Below, piece by piece: positions 1-9,044 of a stretch of DNA of 64,000 nt (its first letter is position 1; every line of letters starts with the position of its first letter). Source of the stretch: Prochlorococcus sp. AG-409-K04 (GTDB taxonomy: Bacteria; Cyanobacteriota; Cyanobacteriia; PCC-6307; Cyanobiaceae); the NCBI GenBank assembly GCA_003215555.1, contig QCKE01000004.1, forward strand, positions 85,639-149,638, read 5' to 3'. Position numbers and translations under genes: made by a program. Below the pieces are notes generated by a model, which saw nothing but the letters and a program-made list of their open reading frames with translations, did no database searches and had not been told where the DNA came from.

Positions 1-995
1 GTAATAAAATCGAAGTCAAAAAAATGACACTAACAAATCAAATTAAAAGTGAATTATTCCAAACATTAAAAAAAATAAATAAGCAATTATATTCTAAAAA
101 CTCGCCATCTCTAGCAACTGATAGAAAAAAGTGTACAATTTGTTCATGGAAAAACTTCTGCGACAAAATTGCGTATGAAGCAGAGGACTTAACAGAAATA
201 AGTGGAATTGGAGGAAAAAGAAAAAAAATACTTCAAGAAATAGGAATTTATAATTTAAGTGAACTTTCTTTAAGTAATGAGGATAATCTTATTAATAAAT
301 TAAATAGTCATGGTGACAATCAAATAAAAATCATAGGTCAACTCATTAAACAAGCAAAGGTGCAAAAAAAATTATTACCAGAAAAAGTAAATCAAAACAT
401 TATTTTGCCTGAACTTAATCTAGCCAAGGGTATTTTGATTTATGATATTGAATCTGATCCAGATGTAAGACATGATTATTTACATGGATTTGTTACTATA
501 AATAGGAAAGCAGATGGCTCTTGGGCAATCGAAGATGCTACATATGATCCAATACTAAATTTAAACAATAATAGTGAGGAATTAATCTGGAAAAAACTAA
601 AAGAAAAATTCATTTCTTTACCAAATTTTCCAATACTTCACTATGGAGAAACTGAGGTTTTATCAATTTTACGACTGGCCAGGAAATTTAAAGAAAGTGA
701 CAAAGAAATCCAAAAACTTAAAAAAAAATTCATAGATATTCATGCAAGACTTAGAAAAAGCTGGGTTCTTCCAGTAAAAAGCTACAGTTTGAAAGAAGTT
801 TCAAAATGGCTGAATTTTCAATGGAGTCAAAAAAATGCAAGTGGAGCTCATGCATTGCTTAATTGGAGACAGTATCTAGAAGCTGAAAACAACAACGCTA
901 GAAAAGAAAGCAAAATTAAATGGATTTTAAAATATAATCAAGATGATTGTTTTGCCACATGGGAAATAGCAAAGTGGATTTTAAGTAAGGATTAA
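1..995 (+). CDS. TM0106-type RecB-like nuclease, 5' end missing
   Basis: C-terminal part of a putative RecB-family nuclease fused to an RNase H-like domain. The frame is open to the window edge, so the true start lies upstream and the ATG at 24 is probably internal. Numbering from that ATG, a cysteine cluster (C37, C40, C46) resembles the Fe-S cysteines that close RecB-type nuclease domains. A helix-hairpin-helix-like stretch with SGIGGKR follows at 60-66. An exonuclease-like fold then starts at 139 with the acidic motif YDIESDP, followed by HYGETE (206-211) and YNQDDCFAT (304-312), which would supply the metal-binding acids. The role is probably DNA or RNA processing, substrate unknown. It runs convergent with the YgfZ-type gene, one base apart. 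Confidence 0.75.
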   Translation, partial: NKIEVKKMTLTNQIKSELFQTLKKINKQLYSKNSPSLATDRKKCTICSWKNFCDKIAYEAEDLTEISGIGGKRKKILQEIGIYNLSELSLSNEDNLINKLNSHGDNQIKIIGQLIKQAKVQKKLLPEKVNQNIILPELNLAKGILIYDIESDPDVRHDYLHGFVTINRKADGSWAIEDATYDPILNLNNNSEELIWKKLKEKFISLPNFPILHYGETEVLSILRLARKFKESDKEIQKLKKKFIDIHARLRKSWVLPVKSYSLKEVSKWLNFQWSQKNASGAHALLNWRQYLEAENNNARKESKIKWILKYNQDDCFATWEIAKWILSKD

Positions 996-996
996 A

Positions 997-1839
997 TCAA
1001 ACTTCCAAGAAATCATTAAATCCTATAGGGTTAGAAAGTTGAGTAATTCCTATGTGATCTAAATAAGTTAAATCATTTAAAATAAGATATTTCCTTCTAA
1101 TCAAAGCAAGTCCTATTGAAGTTTCATCATTTATCTTAATGGAATAAATTACATCGCCTATATTTAAAATACCTTGAGAATTAATATTTCTTATATTTAA
1201 TGATTCACCATTAGCAAAAAAACGATTAGCCACAAAAAACTTTATTTGACATTTTAGTTTACCAAGATTTTTTACCTTGGATAATGTTTCTTGTCCCAAA
1301 TAACAACCTTTATCAAGATCAACAAAATCTGAAAAACCTAATTCAAAAGGATTGTAATCACTTAATTGAGAAATATTTTCCGGTATTCCTTGTCTCACCA
1401 TCCATTCAGAAACCATTGTTGAATTAGCAATATTACTAGGGTCAAACTCTAATGGTAATTCTTGACCAGGTAATATCCATTCAGAAAAAGTAATTTTCCA
1501 TGATTGCTTCATACTAATAACCTGTAATCTTCGAATTTTATCTACAATTTTAATTTGAACTTTGTCGGTAGGGAATATCACCTTTTGGAGCCCATCAAAC
1601 ACTTCATTAGGATCCCCTAAAAGCACAATAAAATATAAACTATTACTAATAAGTCTAATCTCTAACAGAGCCTTGAATCTCCCCACGGGAGAAAGCCAAC
1701 AACTTCTCCTAATCTCATTTTCTTTTATAGCTAAAATATCTGCACTTGTTTGACCATGCAAAAACTGTTTACTTCCTGCACCTTCAAGAACAAAAGAAGG
1801 TACTTCCATATCCCAAATTTTGTTTTGTAAAGAATTCAC
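997..1839 (-). CDS. ygfZ: YgfZ/GcvT-like folate-binding protein
   Basis: 280-residue member of the YgfZ/Caf17 family, tetrahydrofolate-dependent proteins that support assembly or repair of certain Fe-S enzymes. The signature KGCYLGQE is at residues 177-184, with the conserved cysteine C179. The N-terminal part (about 10-100) has the GcvT-like fold pattern, including LHGQTSAD at 28-35. Translation probably begins with GTG at 1839; this GTGA overlaps the pyrE stop by 4 bases, so the two genes are likely co-transcribed and translationally coupled. The length is normal for cyanobacterial members. Confidence 0.85.
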   Translation of the reverse strand: MNSLQNKIWDMEVPSFVLEGAGSKQFLHGQTSADILAIKENEIRRSCWLSPVGRFKALLEIRLISNSLYFIVLLGDPNEVFDGLQKVIFPTDKVQIKIVDKIRRLQVISMKQSWKITFSEWILPGQELPLEFDPSNIANSTMVSEWMVRQGIPENISQLSDYNPFELGFSDFVDLDKGCYLGQETLSKVKNLGKLKCQIKFFVANRFFANGESLNIRNINSQGILNIGDVIYSIKINDETSIGLALIRRKYLILNDLTYLDHIGITQLSNPIGFNDFLEV

Positions 1840-2420
1840 TTGTTAATTTGACTAAATTTTTCAGAAATTTCATCCAGCAAAAATAAACTTTTTAGATTTA
1901 ACCCTGCTTTCTGAATTTCAACTGCACCTCCTTCTTGTCTATCAACAATAGCAATGATTTCTTTAACCCTATAACCAGCTGCGCGCAATTGTTTTACAGC
2001 CTTAAGAGCCGATCCACCTGTAGTTACTACATCTTCCAAAACAGTAATCAAAGAGTCTTGCGGAGGGAGAGGGCCTTCAAGCCATGAAGCGGTCCCGTGG
2101 CCTTTTGGTTTTTTTCTTACAATCAAAGCATCTAAAGACCTGCCTGACTGAGCAGCAACCATAGAAACTGCGCTAACCAAAGGATCGCCCCCCAACGTAA
2201 TCCCAGCAACTGAGGAAGATTCAGAGTCAACCTCCTCTAGAAACATTTTGGCAATCAAAACCAACCCAATACCACTTAGAGTAACTGGCTTGCAATTAAC
2301 ATAATGATGACTTTTTTGACCAGAAGACAAAAGAAAACTTCCATACTGATATGCATGAATCGCAAGCAGTGATAAAAGCTTTTCTCGAGAACCAGTATTT
2401 AATTCCAAAGGTAAATTCAT
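1836..2420 (-). CDS. pyrE: Orotate phosphoribosyltransferase
   Basis: PyrE joins orotate and PRPP to give orotidine 5'-phosphate in de novo pyrimidine synthesis. The PRPP-binding loop VLEDVVTTGGSA lies at about residues 127-138, and the upstream RKKPKGHG segment matches the catalytic flexible loop. I chose the ATG at 2420 (start MNLPLEL), giving 194 residues, the usual size. The frame stays open to a TTG at 2483, but that would add 21 residues not typical of the family. pyrB is in the same window at 41888, far away, so the pathway genes are scattered. The gene overlaps ygfZ downstream and is divergent from tRNA-Met. Confidence 0.93.
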   Translation of the reverse strand: MNLPLELNTGSREKLLSLLAIHAYQYGSFLLSSGQKSHHYVNCKPVTLSGIGLVLIAKMFLEEVDSESSSVAGITLGGDPLVSAVSMVAAQSGRSLDALIVRKKPKGHGTASWLEGPLPPQDSLITVLEDVVTTGGSALKAVKQLRAAGYRVKEIIAIVDRQEGGAVEIQKAGLNLKSLFLLDEISEKFSQINK

Positions 2421-2538
2421 TAGGAAAGTGACATCTTTATAGGGTTGAACATGATCATCGGCACGTCTTTTAACTATTATCAATTAAAGGGTCTTGAAAT
2501 TCACCAAAGACCATTCTAACTAAGCTCTAATCAGAAGG

Positions 2539-2611
2539 GGGGGTGTAGCAATCTGGTGAATGCAGCGAACTCATAATTCGCCTTAGGCGAGTTCGATCCT
2601 CGCCACCCCCA
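2539..2611 (+). tRNA. tRNA-Met (CAT), elongator type
   Basis: Cloverleaf read by eye: acceptor GGGGGTG (2539-2545) pairs with CACCCCC (2604-2610), discriminator A at 2611. The anticodon stem GCGAA/TTCGC encloses loop CTCATAA with anticodon CAT at 2572-2574. The T arm contains GTTCGATCC. The G1-C72 pair and the absence of three G-C pairs in the anticodon stem argue against an initiator tRNA. The D loop matches cyanobacterial elongator tRNA-Met, though a CAT-anticodon tRNA-Ile cannot be excluded. No CCA is encoded. Confidence 0.93.
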
Positions 2612-2625
2612 TATTAAATTCATTG

Positions 2626-3909
2626 ATGAAGTTTCTTCTACTAGGCATTTTGATTGCCTTACCAGCTTTTTTTGCTGCTGGAGAGCTTGCTGTTCTTAGG
2701 ATCCGGCCCAGTAGAGTAGAAACTCTTCTGGAAGAGAAGAAACTTGGAGCGACCTCGCTTCATCGACTTCAACGAACCCTCAAAAGAGCCTTAATGGTTA
2801 CTCAACTAGGAGTAACTCTTTCGTTTGTTTCTCTTGGGTGGTTAATAAATGATATTGCTCAAAATTGGAGCAAATATCAAGGGCAGGAAAAATCTATTGT
2901 TAATTTAAGTCTTTTTATTTTCTTTACCATATTAGTAACACTTTTCAGTGGCTTACTACCCAAAGCGATAGTTCTTAGTAAAACCGAAACAGCTGCTCTT
3001 AAACTTGCACCAGTAATTGAATATGTAATAAAAATAATTTCACCAATTCTATTTTTATTGGAAAAAATTTCAAGTTATCTTCTTAAATTAGCTGGATTAA
3101 GTAATAGATGGGATTCCTTAACATCAGCATTATCAGCAGGTGAATTAGAAACTATTATTGAAAAAGGAGGAGTGACAGGGTTAAGACCAGATGAACAAAA
3201 TATTCTAGAAGGTGTTTTTGCACTCCGTGATACACAAGTAAGAGAAATTATGGTCCCAAGATCAGGCATGGTAACCCTTCCTATTGATGTTGAATTTAGT
3301 GAACTAATGCAAAAAGTTCATCATAGTCAGCATGCCAGATTTTTAGTAATTAATAATTCTTTAGATGAAGTCTTAGGGGTTTTAGATTTGCGTCAATTAG
3401 CAGATCCAATATCAAAAGGAACAATGCAATTAGATACTCCATTGAGAAAATATATTAAACCGGTCCCAAAGGTTCTAGAAACATGCACTTTAGAAAAAAT
3501 TCTTCCTTTAATTAAAAGTGGCAATCCATTTCTATTAGTTGTTGATGAGCATGGAGGTACAGAAGGATTAATAACGTCTGCAGATCTAATTGGTGAGATT
3601 GTGGGTGATGAAATTGATTCTAAAAAAGACCCTTTTCTTAAGCAAAGTGAAGTTAAACCAGAAACTTGGTATGCAGCAGGAGCTTTGGAAATTATAGAAA
3701 TTAATAGACAATTAGGGTTAGATTTACCAGAAGCTACGACTTACCACACTTTGGCCGGTTTCCTTTTAGAACAATTTCAACAAATGCCATCAAAAGGTGA
3801 TTCTCTTTTAGATAATGGAATTAGTTTTGAGGTGACTTCAATGAAAGGACCAAGAATTGAAACAGTAAAAATAATCTTGTCTAAAAATTCAGCAAAAAAA
3901 GGAAACTAA
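2626..3909 (+). CDS. CNNM/CorC-type membrane protein with CBS domains
   Basis: Protein of about 427 residues of the CNNM (hemolysin C / CorC-like) family, implicated in divalent cation handling. Four hydrophobic segments lie in the first 160 residues. A paired CBS region follows at about 205-325, beginning VREIMVPRSGM, a hallmark sequence of the family. A CorC-type C-terminal domain (about 345-420) contains the YHTLAGFLLEQF stretch. Translation can start at ATG 2626 or at the TTG directly before it (2623). The gene begins 14 bp after tRNA-Met and may share its transcript. The transported ion is not shown by the sequence. Confidence 0.85.
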   Translation: MKFLLLGILIALPAFFAAGELAVLRIRPSRVETLLEEKKLGATSLHRLQRTLKRALMVTQLGVTLSFVSLGWLINDIAQNWSKYQGQEKSIVNLSLFIFFTILVTLFSGLLPKAIVLSKTETAALKLAPVIEYVIKIISPILFLLEKISSYLLKLAGLSNRWDSLTSALSAGELETIIEKGGVTGLRPDEQNILEGVFALRDTQVREIMVPRSGMVTLPIDVEFSELMQKVHHSQHARFLVINNSLDEVLGVLDLRQLADPISKGTMQLDTPLRKYIKPVPKVLETCTLEKILPLIKSGNPFLLVVDEHGGTEGLITSADLIGEIVGDEIDSKKDPFLKQSEVKPETWYAAGALEIIEINRQLGLDLPEATTYHTLAGFLLEQFQQMPSKGDSLLDNGISFEVTSMKGPRIETVKIILSKNSAKKGN

Positions 3910-3943
3910 ACGATATTCTCATAGAACACATGATGATTTCAAA

Positions 3944-4948
3944 ATGAACCCCGCCATAATCCCTGTGAAGGTTGGGGTAATAGGAATAGGAAATATGGGC
4001 TGGCACCATGCAAGAGTGTTGAGCCTTCTTAAAGATGCTGAATTAGTTGGGGTAGCTGATTTAGATGAAGATCGTGGGCATTTAGCCGAAGAACAATTCA
4101 ACTGCTCATGGTTCACAAATTACGAAGATCTTCTTCAAGAAGTGGAGGCAGTGTGTATTGCCGTTCCAACTCTTCTCCATCACAGAGTTGGAATTCATTG
4201 CTTAAACGCGGGAAAACATGTGTTAATTGAAAAGCCTATCGCAGCAAGCAAACAAGAAGCAGCAGAACTTATCGAAGCATCAAACAAAGCCAAAAGGCTT
4301 TTACAAGTAGGCCATATAGAAAGATTTAATCCTGCATTCAGAGAACTGACAAAAGTTGTTACACAAGAGGAAATAGTGGTTCTAGAAGCAAGGCGCCATA
4401 GCCCTCATCCCGATAGAGCAAATGATGTATCTGTAGTCTTAGATCTAATGATCCATGATCTAGACCTAGTTCTTGAACTCGCAAATTCTCCTGTAATTCA
4501 ATTGGCTGCCGTTGGAGGGGCTAGCGTTAACGGACCAATGGACTACGTGAATGCAACTCTTGGATTTGAAAACGGAATTGTTGCAAGCCTCACTGCAAGC
4601 AAAATGAGTCATAGGAAAATTCGCAATCTAAGTGCACATTGCAAGAACAGTCTTGTTGAAACAGATTTTCTAAATCACACACTGCATATACATCGAAAAG
4701 CACATGAATGGTATTCAGCAGACCATGGAGAATTGCTTTATAGAAATGATGGTTTTGTCGAGGAAGTAAATACAACATCCATAGAACCTTTATATGCAGA
4801 GCTAGAACATTTTCTTCAATGTGTGAGAGGGAAAGAAACCCCTGCTGTAGGTGGTCCACAGGCTTCAAGGGCATTAATTCTTGCTGATCTAATCGAAAGG
4901 GCCGTACAAACTCCTAGCAATAGAAACGCTGTTAAAAAGCCAATATGA
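3944..4948 (+). CDS. Gfo/Idh/MocA-family oxidoreductase
   Basis: 334-residue NAD(P)-dependent sugar or cyclitol-type dehydrogenase. The Rossmann motif GVIGIGNMG is at residues 11-19. The family EKP motif is at 96-98 with the catalytic-type lysine K97. The C-terminal domain contains DLMIHDLDL at about 167-175, where the HD pair matches the family active site. It starts 34 bp after the CNNM gene on the same strand, so the two may be co-transcribed. A substrate cannot be assigned from sequence. Confidence 0.85.
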   Translation: MNPAIIPVKVGVIGIGNMGWHHARVLSLLKDAELVGVADLDEDRGHLAEEQFNCSWFTNYEDLLQEVEAVCIAVPTLLHHRVGIHCLNAGKHVLIEKPIAASKQEAAELIEASNKAKRLLQVGHIERFNPAFRELTKVVTQEEIVVLEARRHSPHPDRANDVSVVLDLMIHDLDLVLELANSPVIQLAAVGGASVNGPMDYVNATLGFENGIVASLTASKMSHRKIRNLSAHCKNSLVETDFLNHTLHIHRKAHEWYSADHGELLYRNDGFVEEVNTTSIEPLYAELEHFLQCVRGKETPAVGGPQASRALILADLIERAVQTPSNRNAVKKPI

Positions 4949-4950
4949 AA

Positions 4951-4977
4951 CCTGACCCTTAAGCATTAAGGGCCAGG
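4951..4977. terminator. Hairpin between convergent genes
   Basis: Inverted repeat CCCTTAA-GCA-TTAAGGG (4956-4972), extended by CCTG/CAGG with one mismatch. It lies 2 bases after the oxidoreductase stop and before the end of psbK on the other strand, so it could stop transcripts from both sides. There is no T run on either strand, so intrinsic termination is only a guess. Confidence 0.4.
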
Positions 4978-5057
4978 AAGCACAATCTTCACTAAACCGG
5001 AATTACCAATCTAGACAAAGAACTATATAGAGTTGTTTGTTAAAACAACAAATTTTA

Positions 5058-5216
5058 TCAACGGAAGCCGACCGCTGCTTGCCATACAAACACAAGTAAG
5101 AAGAAAAGAAGCGGAATCAACGGAAGAACATCAACCGTTGGAGCATAAATTTGATAAGCCTCAGGCAACTGAGCAAGCAAATTGAGGGTAAGCGGTACCA
5201 TCCCTAAATAATTCAT
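5058..5216 (-). CDS. psbK: Photosystem II reaction center protein K
   Basis: 52-residue reading frame. The mature-protein sequence [16 protein letters not shown] followed by the hydrophobic helix [19 protein letters not shown] is the standard PsbK signature. The first about 16 residues ([16 protein letters not shown]) are the short leader that is normally removed. PsbK is a one-helix subunit at the periphery of photosystem II in the thylakoid, near CP43. It lies 18 bp downstream of tgt on the same strand and is likely transcribed with it. Confidence 0.95.
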   Translation of the reverse strand: MNYLGMVPLTLNLLAQLPEAYQIYAPTVDVLPLIPLLFFLLVFVWQAAVGFR

Positions 5217-5234
5217 GGACGTTTGCAAGAGACG

Positions 5235-6353
5235 CTACCACGTGTGACGCGCAATGGAGCCTTTCTGCCACGGAGCGAAATCCTCTGAAAAACAATTGTC
5301 TTGAATTGCAAGCGCCATTGATCGCGAAAAACGTATCAAATGACTGATATTATGAAGGCTTAACAAAGTCAAACCAAGCAATTCATCATTTCGAATCAAG
5401 TGATGCAAATATGCTCGCGTGTAATGTTTACAAACTTCACAACTACAAGTTGTGTCTAAAGGCTCATAATCATTTCGAAAAGAAGCATTTCTTAAATTCC
5501 AACGCTCGTCTCTGACCAGTGCAGTTCCATGACGACCTAAGCGCGTCGGGAGAACACAATCAAACAAATCAATACCATTAGCAACAGCTATAGCCATTTC
5601 TCTAATTGTTCCAATTCCCATTAAGTATCTAGGAACACCCTTAGGAAGCATGGGTTGCAAATATCGAACAATCTTATGAATTTCCTGGATTGGCTCACCA
5701 ACACTTACTCCACCTATTGCTATCCCTTTCAAACCAAAACTAGATACGATTTGTAAACTTTGCTTACGCAATTTAGGAAAGCATCCTCCTTGAACAATGC
5801 CAAAAAGTGCCTGATCTTTCCTTGAATGGCAAGCAACACATTTTTCTAGCCAATGGTGCGTCCTTCGACAAGCTTCCTCGACCTCAACTTCAGTTGCAGG
5901 ATGTGGAGGACATTGATCAAAAGCCATAGCTACATCAGATCCTAAATCCATCTGAATCTGTATAGCTTTCTCAGGAGTTAATTCAACAGTTCTTCCATCC
6001 CTAGGATTTTTAAAAGAAACACCAAAATCATCAATCTTATTTAATCTTGCCAAACTAAAAACCTGATATCCACCAGAGTCAGTAAGTATTGGTTGATCCC
6101 AACTCATAAAATTATGCAAACCTCCAGATTCTTTGATGATTTTTTCGCCAGGTTGAAGATGGAGATGATATGTATTTGCAAGTATCATTTGAGCATTTGT
6201 TTCTCTCAATTGAGTAGAAGAAATACCTTTCACAGTACCTAATGTCCCTACTGGCATAAAACGTGGTGTATTTACGATGCCATGAGGCGTAGAAAAACTT
6301 CCTACTCTTGCATTAGTATTCGAACAATTTGAATGAATCTGAAAATCAAACAT
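5235..6353 (-). CDS. tgt: tRNA-guanine transglycosylase
   Basis: 372 residues, the normal length. The enzyme exchanges guanine 34 in GUN-anticodon tRNAs (Asp, Asn, His, Tyr) for the queuosine precursor preQ1. The substrate-binding [12 protein letters not shown] (91-102) contains the catalytic-type D92. [13 protein letters not shown] (264-276) contains the nucleophile D265. The zinc site is C303, C305, C308 and H334. All active-site residues I can identify are present. psbK follows 18 bp downstream on the same strand. Confidence 0.97.
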   Translation of the reverse strand: MFDFQIHSNCSNTNARVGSFSTPHGIVNTPRFMPVGTLGTVKGISSTQLRETNAQMILANTYHLHLQPGEKIIKESGGLHNFMSWDQPILTDSGGYQVFSLARLNKIDDFGVSFKNPRDGRTVELTPEKAIQIQMDLGSDVAMAFDQCPPHPATEVEVEEACRRTHHWLEKCVACHSRKDQALFGIVQGGCFPKLRKQSLQIVSSFGLKGIAIGGVSVGEPIQEIHKIVRYLQPMLPKGVPRYLMGIGTIREMAIAVANGIDLFDCVLPTRLGRHGTALVRDERWNLRNASFRNDYEPLDTTCSCEVCKHYTRAYLHHLIRNDELLGLTLLSLHNISHLIRFSRSMALAIQDNCFSEDFAPWQKGSIARHTW

Positions 6354-6430
6354 ATTCTCATCAAAAATGAATTTTCAAAAACCTTTAGCTTTTTGAACCT
6401 TCTTATAATCTACGTTATTTTTTAAGTAAT

Positions 6431-7222
6431 TTGCCAAGAGGTAGGACTCTGAATACACCAAATTGGTTAAAAGAACTTTCTGGATCCTGGGTGTTTTATA
6501 CAAGAATACCCACTGTCCCATATATTCAACCTAAATTTAATAGAATTGCTCGATATTCTCCAATAATAGGAATAATTCTTGGAATTTTGCAAGCATCAAT
6601 AATATTGATTCTATATAAATTAAAATGGCCAAGTGAAACATTACCTTTTTTTATAATTTCTCTTCACTTTTGGATGACAGGTGGACTGCATATAGATGGG
6701 TTAATGGATACAGCAGATGGGATTTCTGCAGGGCACGAACACTCCCTAAAAGCCATGAAAGATAGCAGCGTTGGGGCTGGTGGTGTTGTTGCCCTAATAA
6801 TTAATCTGTTTTTTCAATTTGCAGCTTTAATAAAACTAAAAAAATATTATTTATTTGCTCTTCCAATAGCATATTTTTGGGGAAGATATTCTCAAATTAT
6901 AGCCATTGGGAATTACCCTTATATTAACAAAAAAGGTTCTTCTGCATTTCATAAATTATCTTGGAAAGGAAATTTAGTTGAATCTATTCCAACTATAATT
7001 TGTTTGGCTATAGTTTTTTTTATAATAATATATTATAAATTCAACTCATCATTAACAATATATTTATTACTAGGAACTTCTTTGGGTATAATACCATCAA
7101 TTATTATTCCCAAAATATTAGCTCTTAGACTAAAAGGTCATACAGGGGATTCATATGGAGCAACAGTTATTTTAGTAGAAACAATAACACTAATAATTCT
7201 TGGATTTATTCTACCGGTATAA
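6431..7222 (+). CDS. cobS: Adenosylcobinamide-GDP ribazoletransferase
   Basis: CobS/CobV joins adenosylcobinamide-GDP with alpha-ribazole in the last steps of cobalamin synthesis; in picocyanobacteria this gives pseudocobalamin. It is a 263-residue membrane protein with several hydrophobic segments. The family motif GGLHIDGLMDTADG is at residues 84-97, its aspartates being the presumed metal ligands. No ATG fits the N-terminus: the best start is TTG at 6431, with the frame closed by a TAG at 6386. The 3' end overlaps the convergent histidine kinase gene by 17 bp. Confidence 0.92.
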   Translation: MPRGRTLNTPNWLKELSGSWVFYTRIPTVPYIQPKFNRIARYSPIIGIILGILQASIILILYKLKWPSETLPFFIISLHFWMTGGLHIDGLMDTADGISAGHEHSLKAMKDSSVGAGGVVALIINLFFQFAALIKLKKYYLFALPIAYFWGRYSQIIAIGNYPYINKKGSSAFHKLSWKGNLVESIPTIICLAIVFFIIIYYKFNSSLTIYLLLGTSLGIIPSIIIPKILALRLKGHTGDSYGATVILVETITLIILGFILPV

Positions 7223-8324
7223 CAATAACGAATGCATTTCCTTCTTTAGGTAATGAATCGTCAAAACATGCGGGACTTTCAAGTAATTTCAATTGCCCTC
7301 CAAATTGTTTGGCCAAATTCCTACCCAAACTTAAACCAATCCCTGATCCCTGATGATTTTTATTTTTCCCACCTCTATATCCACTTTGAAAAATCTTTGC
7401 TCTTTCTGAGTCAGGAATAGCTTTGCCTGTATCCCAAACACAAATTCCTTTTCTATCAAAACAAATCCCTATTGTTGCTGATTGAGGACTATAGCGAAAC
7501 GCATTTTCCAAAAGATTGGCAACTATTTCAGCTATTACTCCTTCTTCAGCTGACCTCAGTTCTCTAAGCCAATCTGGAACAAAGGATGGTCCAACCCATT
7601 TATAACCTTGCAATTTCGCAGTCGTTTCAGCTCTGGAAATCAAAGGATTTAATAATTCCATTAAATTTACCGGCTCGTGCGTTGGCATTAAAGGAGGCAA
7701 TAGTAATCTTGCTGAAGACATTTCATTCGGATTCAATTTCGGCTGAGAAAGTTGATCTAACGCCACAAGATATTTATCTAATTGTTTTTGTTCATCCAAC
7801 AATCCTTTAACAAGATCAATTTGTTGACTTTCTGGCCCTAATTTCCTTAAAAGAAGTTGCGCATATGTTCTTAAAGCTGTTAAGGGGTTTCTCAGCTGAT
7901 GAACCAACACACCTATTTGATCTCTTTGCTGATTAATTTCCTTAAGTAATTTCTCCCTCTCAAGTTCCAAACTTAAGGAATTTGCTAAAACAGACGCGCT
8001 TATTTGCAGTCTCTTATCAAGGGATTCTGACCATTGTTTCTCTGTTGGGAATCTCTCAGCCCTCAGTACACCTAATAACATTGATCCCTCCTGCAATGGA
8101 TACCATCTACGATTAAAAGAAGGAACTCTTAAATCAGGATCATCATCAATTGGACTCAAAACTTTTTGTATTTGCTTTGGACGTTGACCAACAATTTCCA
8201 AAGTTGGAGAGTTTTTTTCATTTGTTTTTGCAACATAAGCAACCACAACTTCAAGCTCATCATCTGACTCGAAACTACTTAATTGCTGATCTACAAGACC
8301 AAGAAACCTATCTGAGAACTGCAT
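7206..8324 (-). CDS. Sensor histidine kinase, GAF-like N-terminus
   Basis: 372-residue soluble two-component kinase with no membrane segment. The N-terminal 1-125 looks like a GAF-type sensor fold. The H box LVHQLRNPLTALRTYAQLLL gives phospho-acceptor H142. The ATP-binding domain has N box NLLENAF (270-276), G1 DTG (298-300) and G2 GSGIGLSLG (327-335). The GAF-plus-HQxRNPLxALRT arrangement resembles the cyanobacterial Hik2 / chloroplast sensor kinase group, but this is recalled resemblance, not a comparison. No response regulator gene is adjacent. The partner and signal are unknown. Confidence 0.8.
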   Translation of the reverse strand: MQFSDRFLGLVDQQLSSFESDDELEVVVAYVAKTNEKNSPTLEIVGQRPKQIQKVLSPIDDDPDLRVPSFNRRWYPLQEGSMLLGVLRAERFPTEKQWSESLDKRLQISASVLANSLSLELEREKLLKEINQQRDQIGVLVHQLRNPLTALRTYAQLLLRKLGPESQQIDLVKGLLDEQKQLDKYLVALDQLSQPKLNPNEMSSARLLLPPLMPTHEPVNLMELLNPLISRAETTAKLQGYKWVGPSFVPDWLRELRSAEEGVIAEIVANLLENAFRYSPQSATIGICFDRKGICVWDTGKAIPDSERAKIFQSGYRGGKNKNHQGSGIGLSLGRNLAKQFGGQLKLLESPACFDDSLPKEGNAFVIVIPVE

Positions 8325-8411
8325 AGTTATTAGTTTTCAACAGTGAGAAATAAAAAGCAGAAAGGGCAATTACTTGATAATTCAGAAAAAACTATTAAGA
8401 TATTAAAAGAC

Positions 8412-8530
8412 ACGTTCTCAGACTTTACAAGAGTCGGAGACCAAAGGTCTAACTAAACAAAACGCACCAAGCGTAAAATCAAAGGCTATATCAGAGGTTG
8501 ATGGGTCCCCTGAGATTAAGCCTTATTCTT
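8412..8530 (+). ncRNA. Candidate structured RNA or leader
   Basis: The 328-bp gap 8325-8652 holds a run of inverted repeats: GACT/AGTC (8421-8435), AGACC-AAA-GGTCT (8438-8450), ACGC/GCGT (8462-8474), and a longer hairpin 8482-8524. That hairpin pairs AAGGCT with AGCCTT, then TCAG with CTGA, then GG with CC. It is followed by a T-rich stretch. AT-rich -10-like TATTAA boxes lie at about 8393 and 8401. No reading frame of interest was seen. It could be a small RNA or the 5' leader of the gene at 8653. The strand is inferred only from the T-rich end and the boxes. Confidence 0.35.
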
Positions 8531-8652
8531 TTGGTTTAATTTAAAAAATCTTTTAAATCCGCATACACTCAATAAAAGAATTTTTCTTTTCTGGGCATTT
8601 ATTTGATTTTTTTCGATTTTCATTTATCCCCTTTATTCAGAAGGAAATTCTC

Positions 8653-9021
8653 ATGTCCAAAAAACGCAAAAGAATTAGCCGTAGACGTTTAGCTGGTCAA
8701 CGAGTGATGGCCCATGTCCCTACATTTCACCTGGAAACAGGAGAATATAAGCCTGTGACTGCTGCTAGACGCTATATCGCAGAAGCAACAATTAATGCAC
8801 CTGCTATCGTGAATGTGCGAAGAAACGAGCATACAACTGACAGATTTTTCTGGGGTGAGAAGGGTTTATTTAGCGCTCAATATGCTGAAGAAAATCATTT
8901 TCTTTTTCCTTCATTAAGACATATTGTTGAAGCAGTGGGAGAACACAACATGTTTGAAGGTCTCGAGTTAACTGCTGATGATTGGGAAGAAATTGAAGAA
9001 TATGAATACGCATTCGTTTAA
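8653..9021 (+). CDS. DUF3155 family protein
   Basis: 122-residue cyanobacterial protein of unknown function. The N-terminus is extremely basic (MSKKRKRISRRRLAGQR). A conserved core with KPVTAARRYI and TTDRFFWGEKGLF follows, and the C-terminus is acidic (ADDWEEIEEYEY). I recognise this as the DUF3155 family from memory. The charge pattern would suit nucleic-acid or ribosome contact, but no function is known to me. The ATG at 8653 is preceded by AGAAGGAAA, a good ribosome binding site. It is monocistronic, with convergent neighbours. Confidence 0.8.
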   Translation: MSKKRKRISRRRLAGQRVMAHVPTFHLETGEYKPVTAARRYIAEATINAPAIVNVRRNEHTTDRFFWGEKGLFSAQYAEENHFLFPSLRHIVEAVGEHNMFEGLELTADDWEEIEEYEYAFV

Positions 9022-9044
9022 TCATTCTTTTATAAAATAAATAT

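Noticed and set aside
6354..6430. Cobalamin riboswitch upstream of cobS
   Set aside because: The gap is only 77 bp and shows no B12-box-like sequence, too short for the aptamer.
8573..8590. AAAAGA/TCTTTT hairpin before the DUF3155 gene as a terminator
   Set aside because: Stem is only A/T-rich with no proper T tail and lies directly upstream of the gene start.
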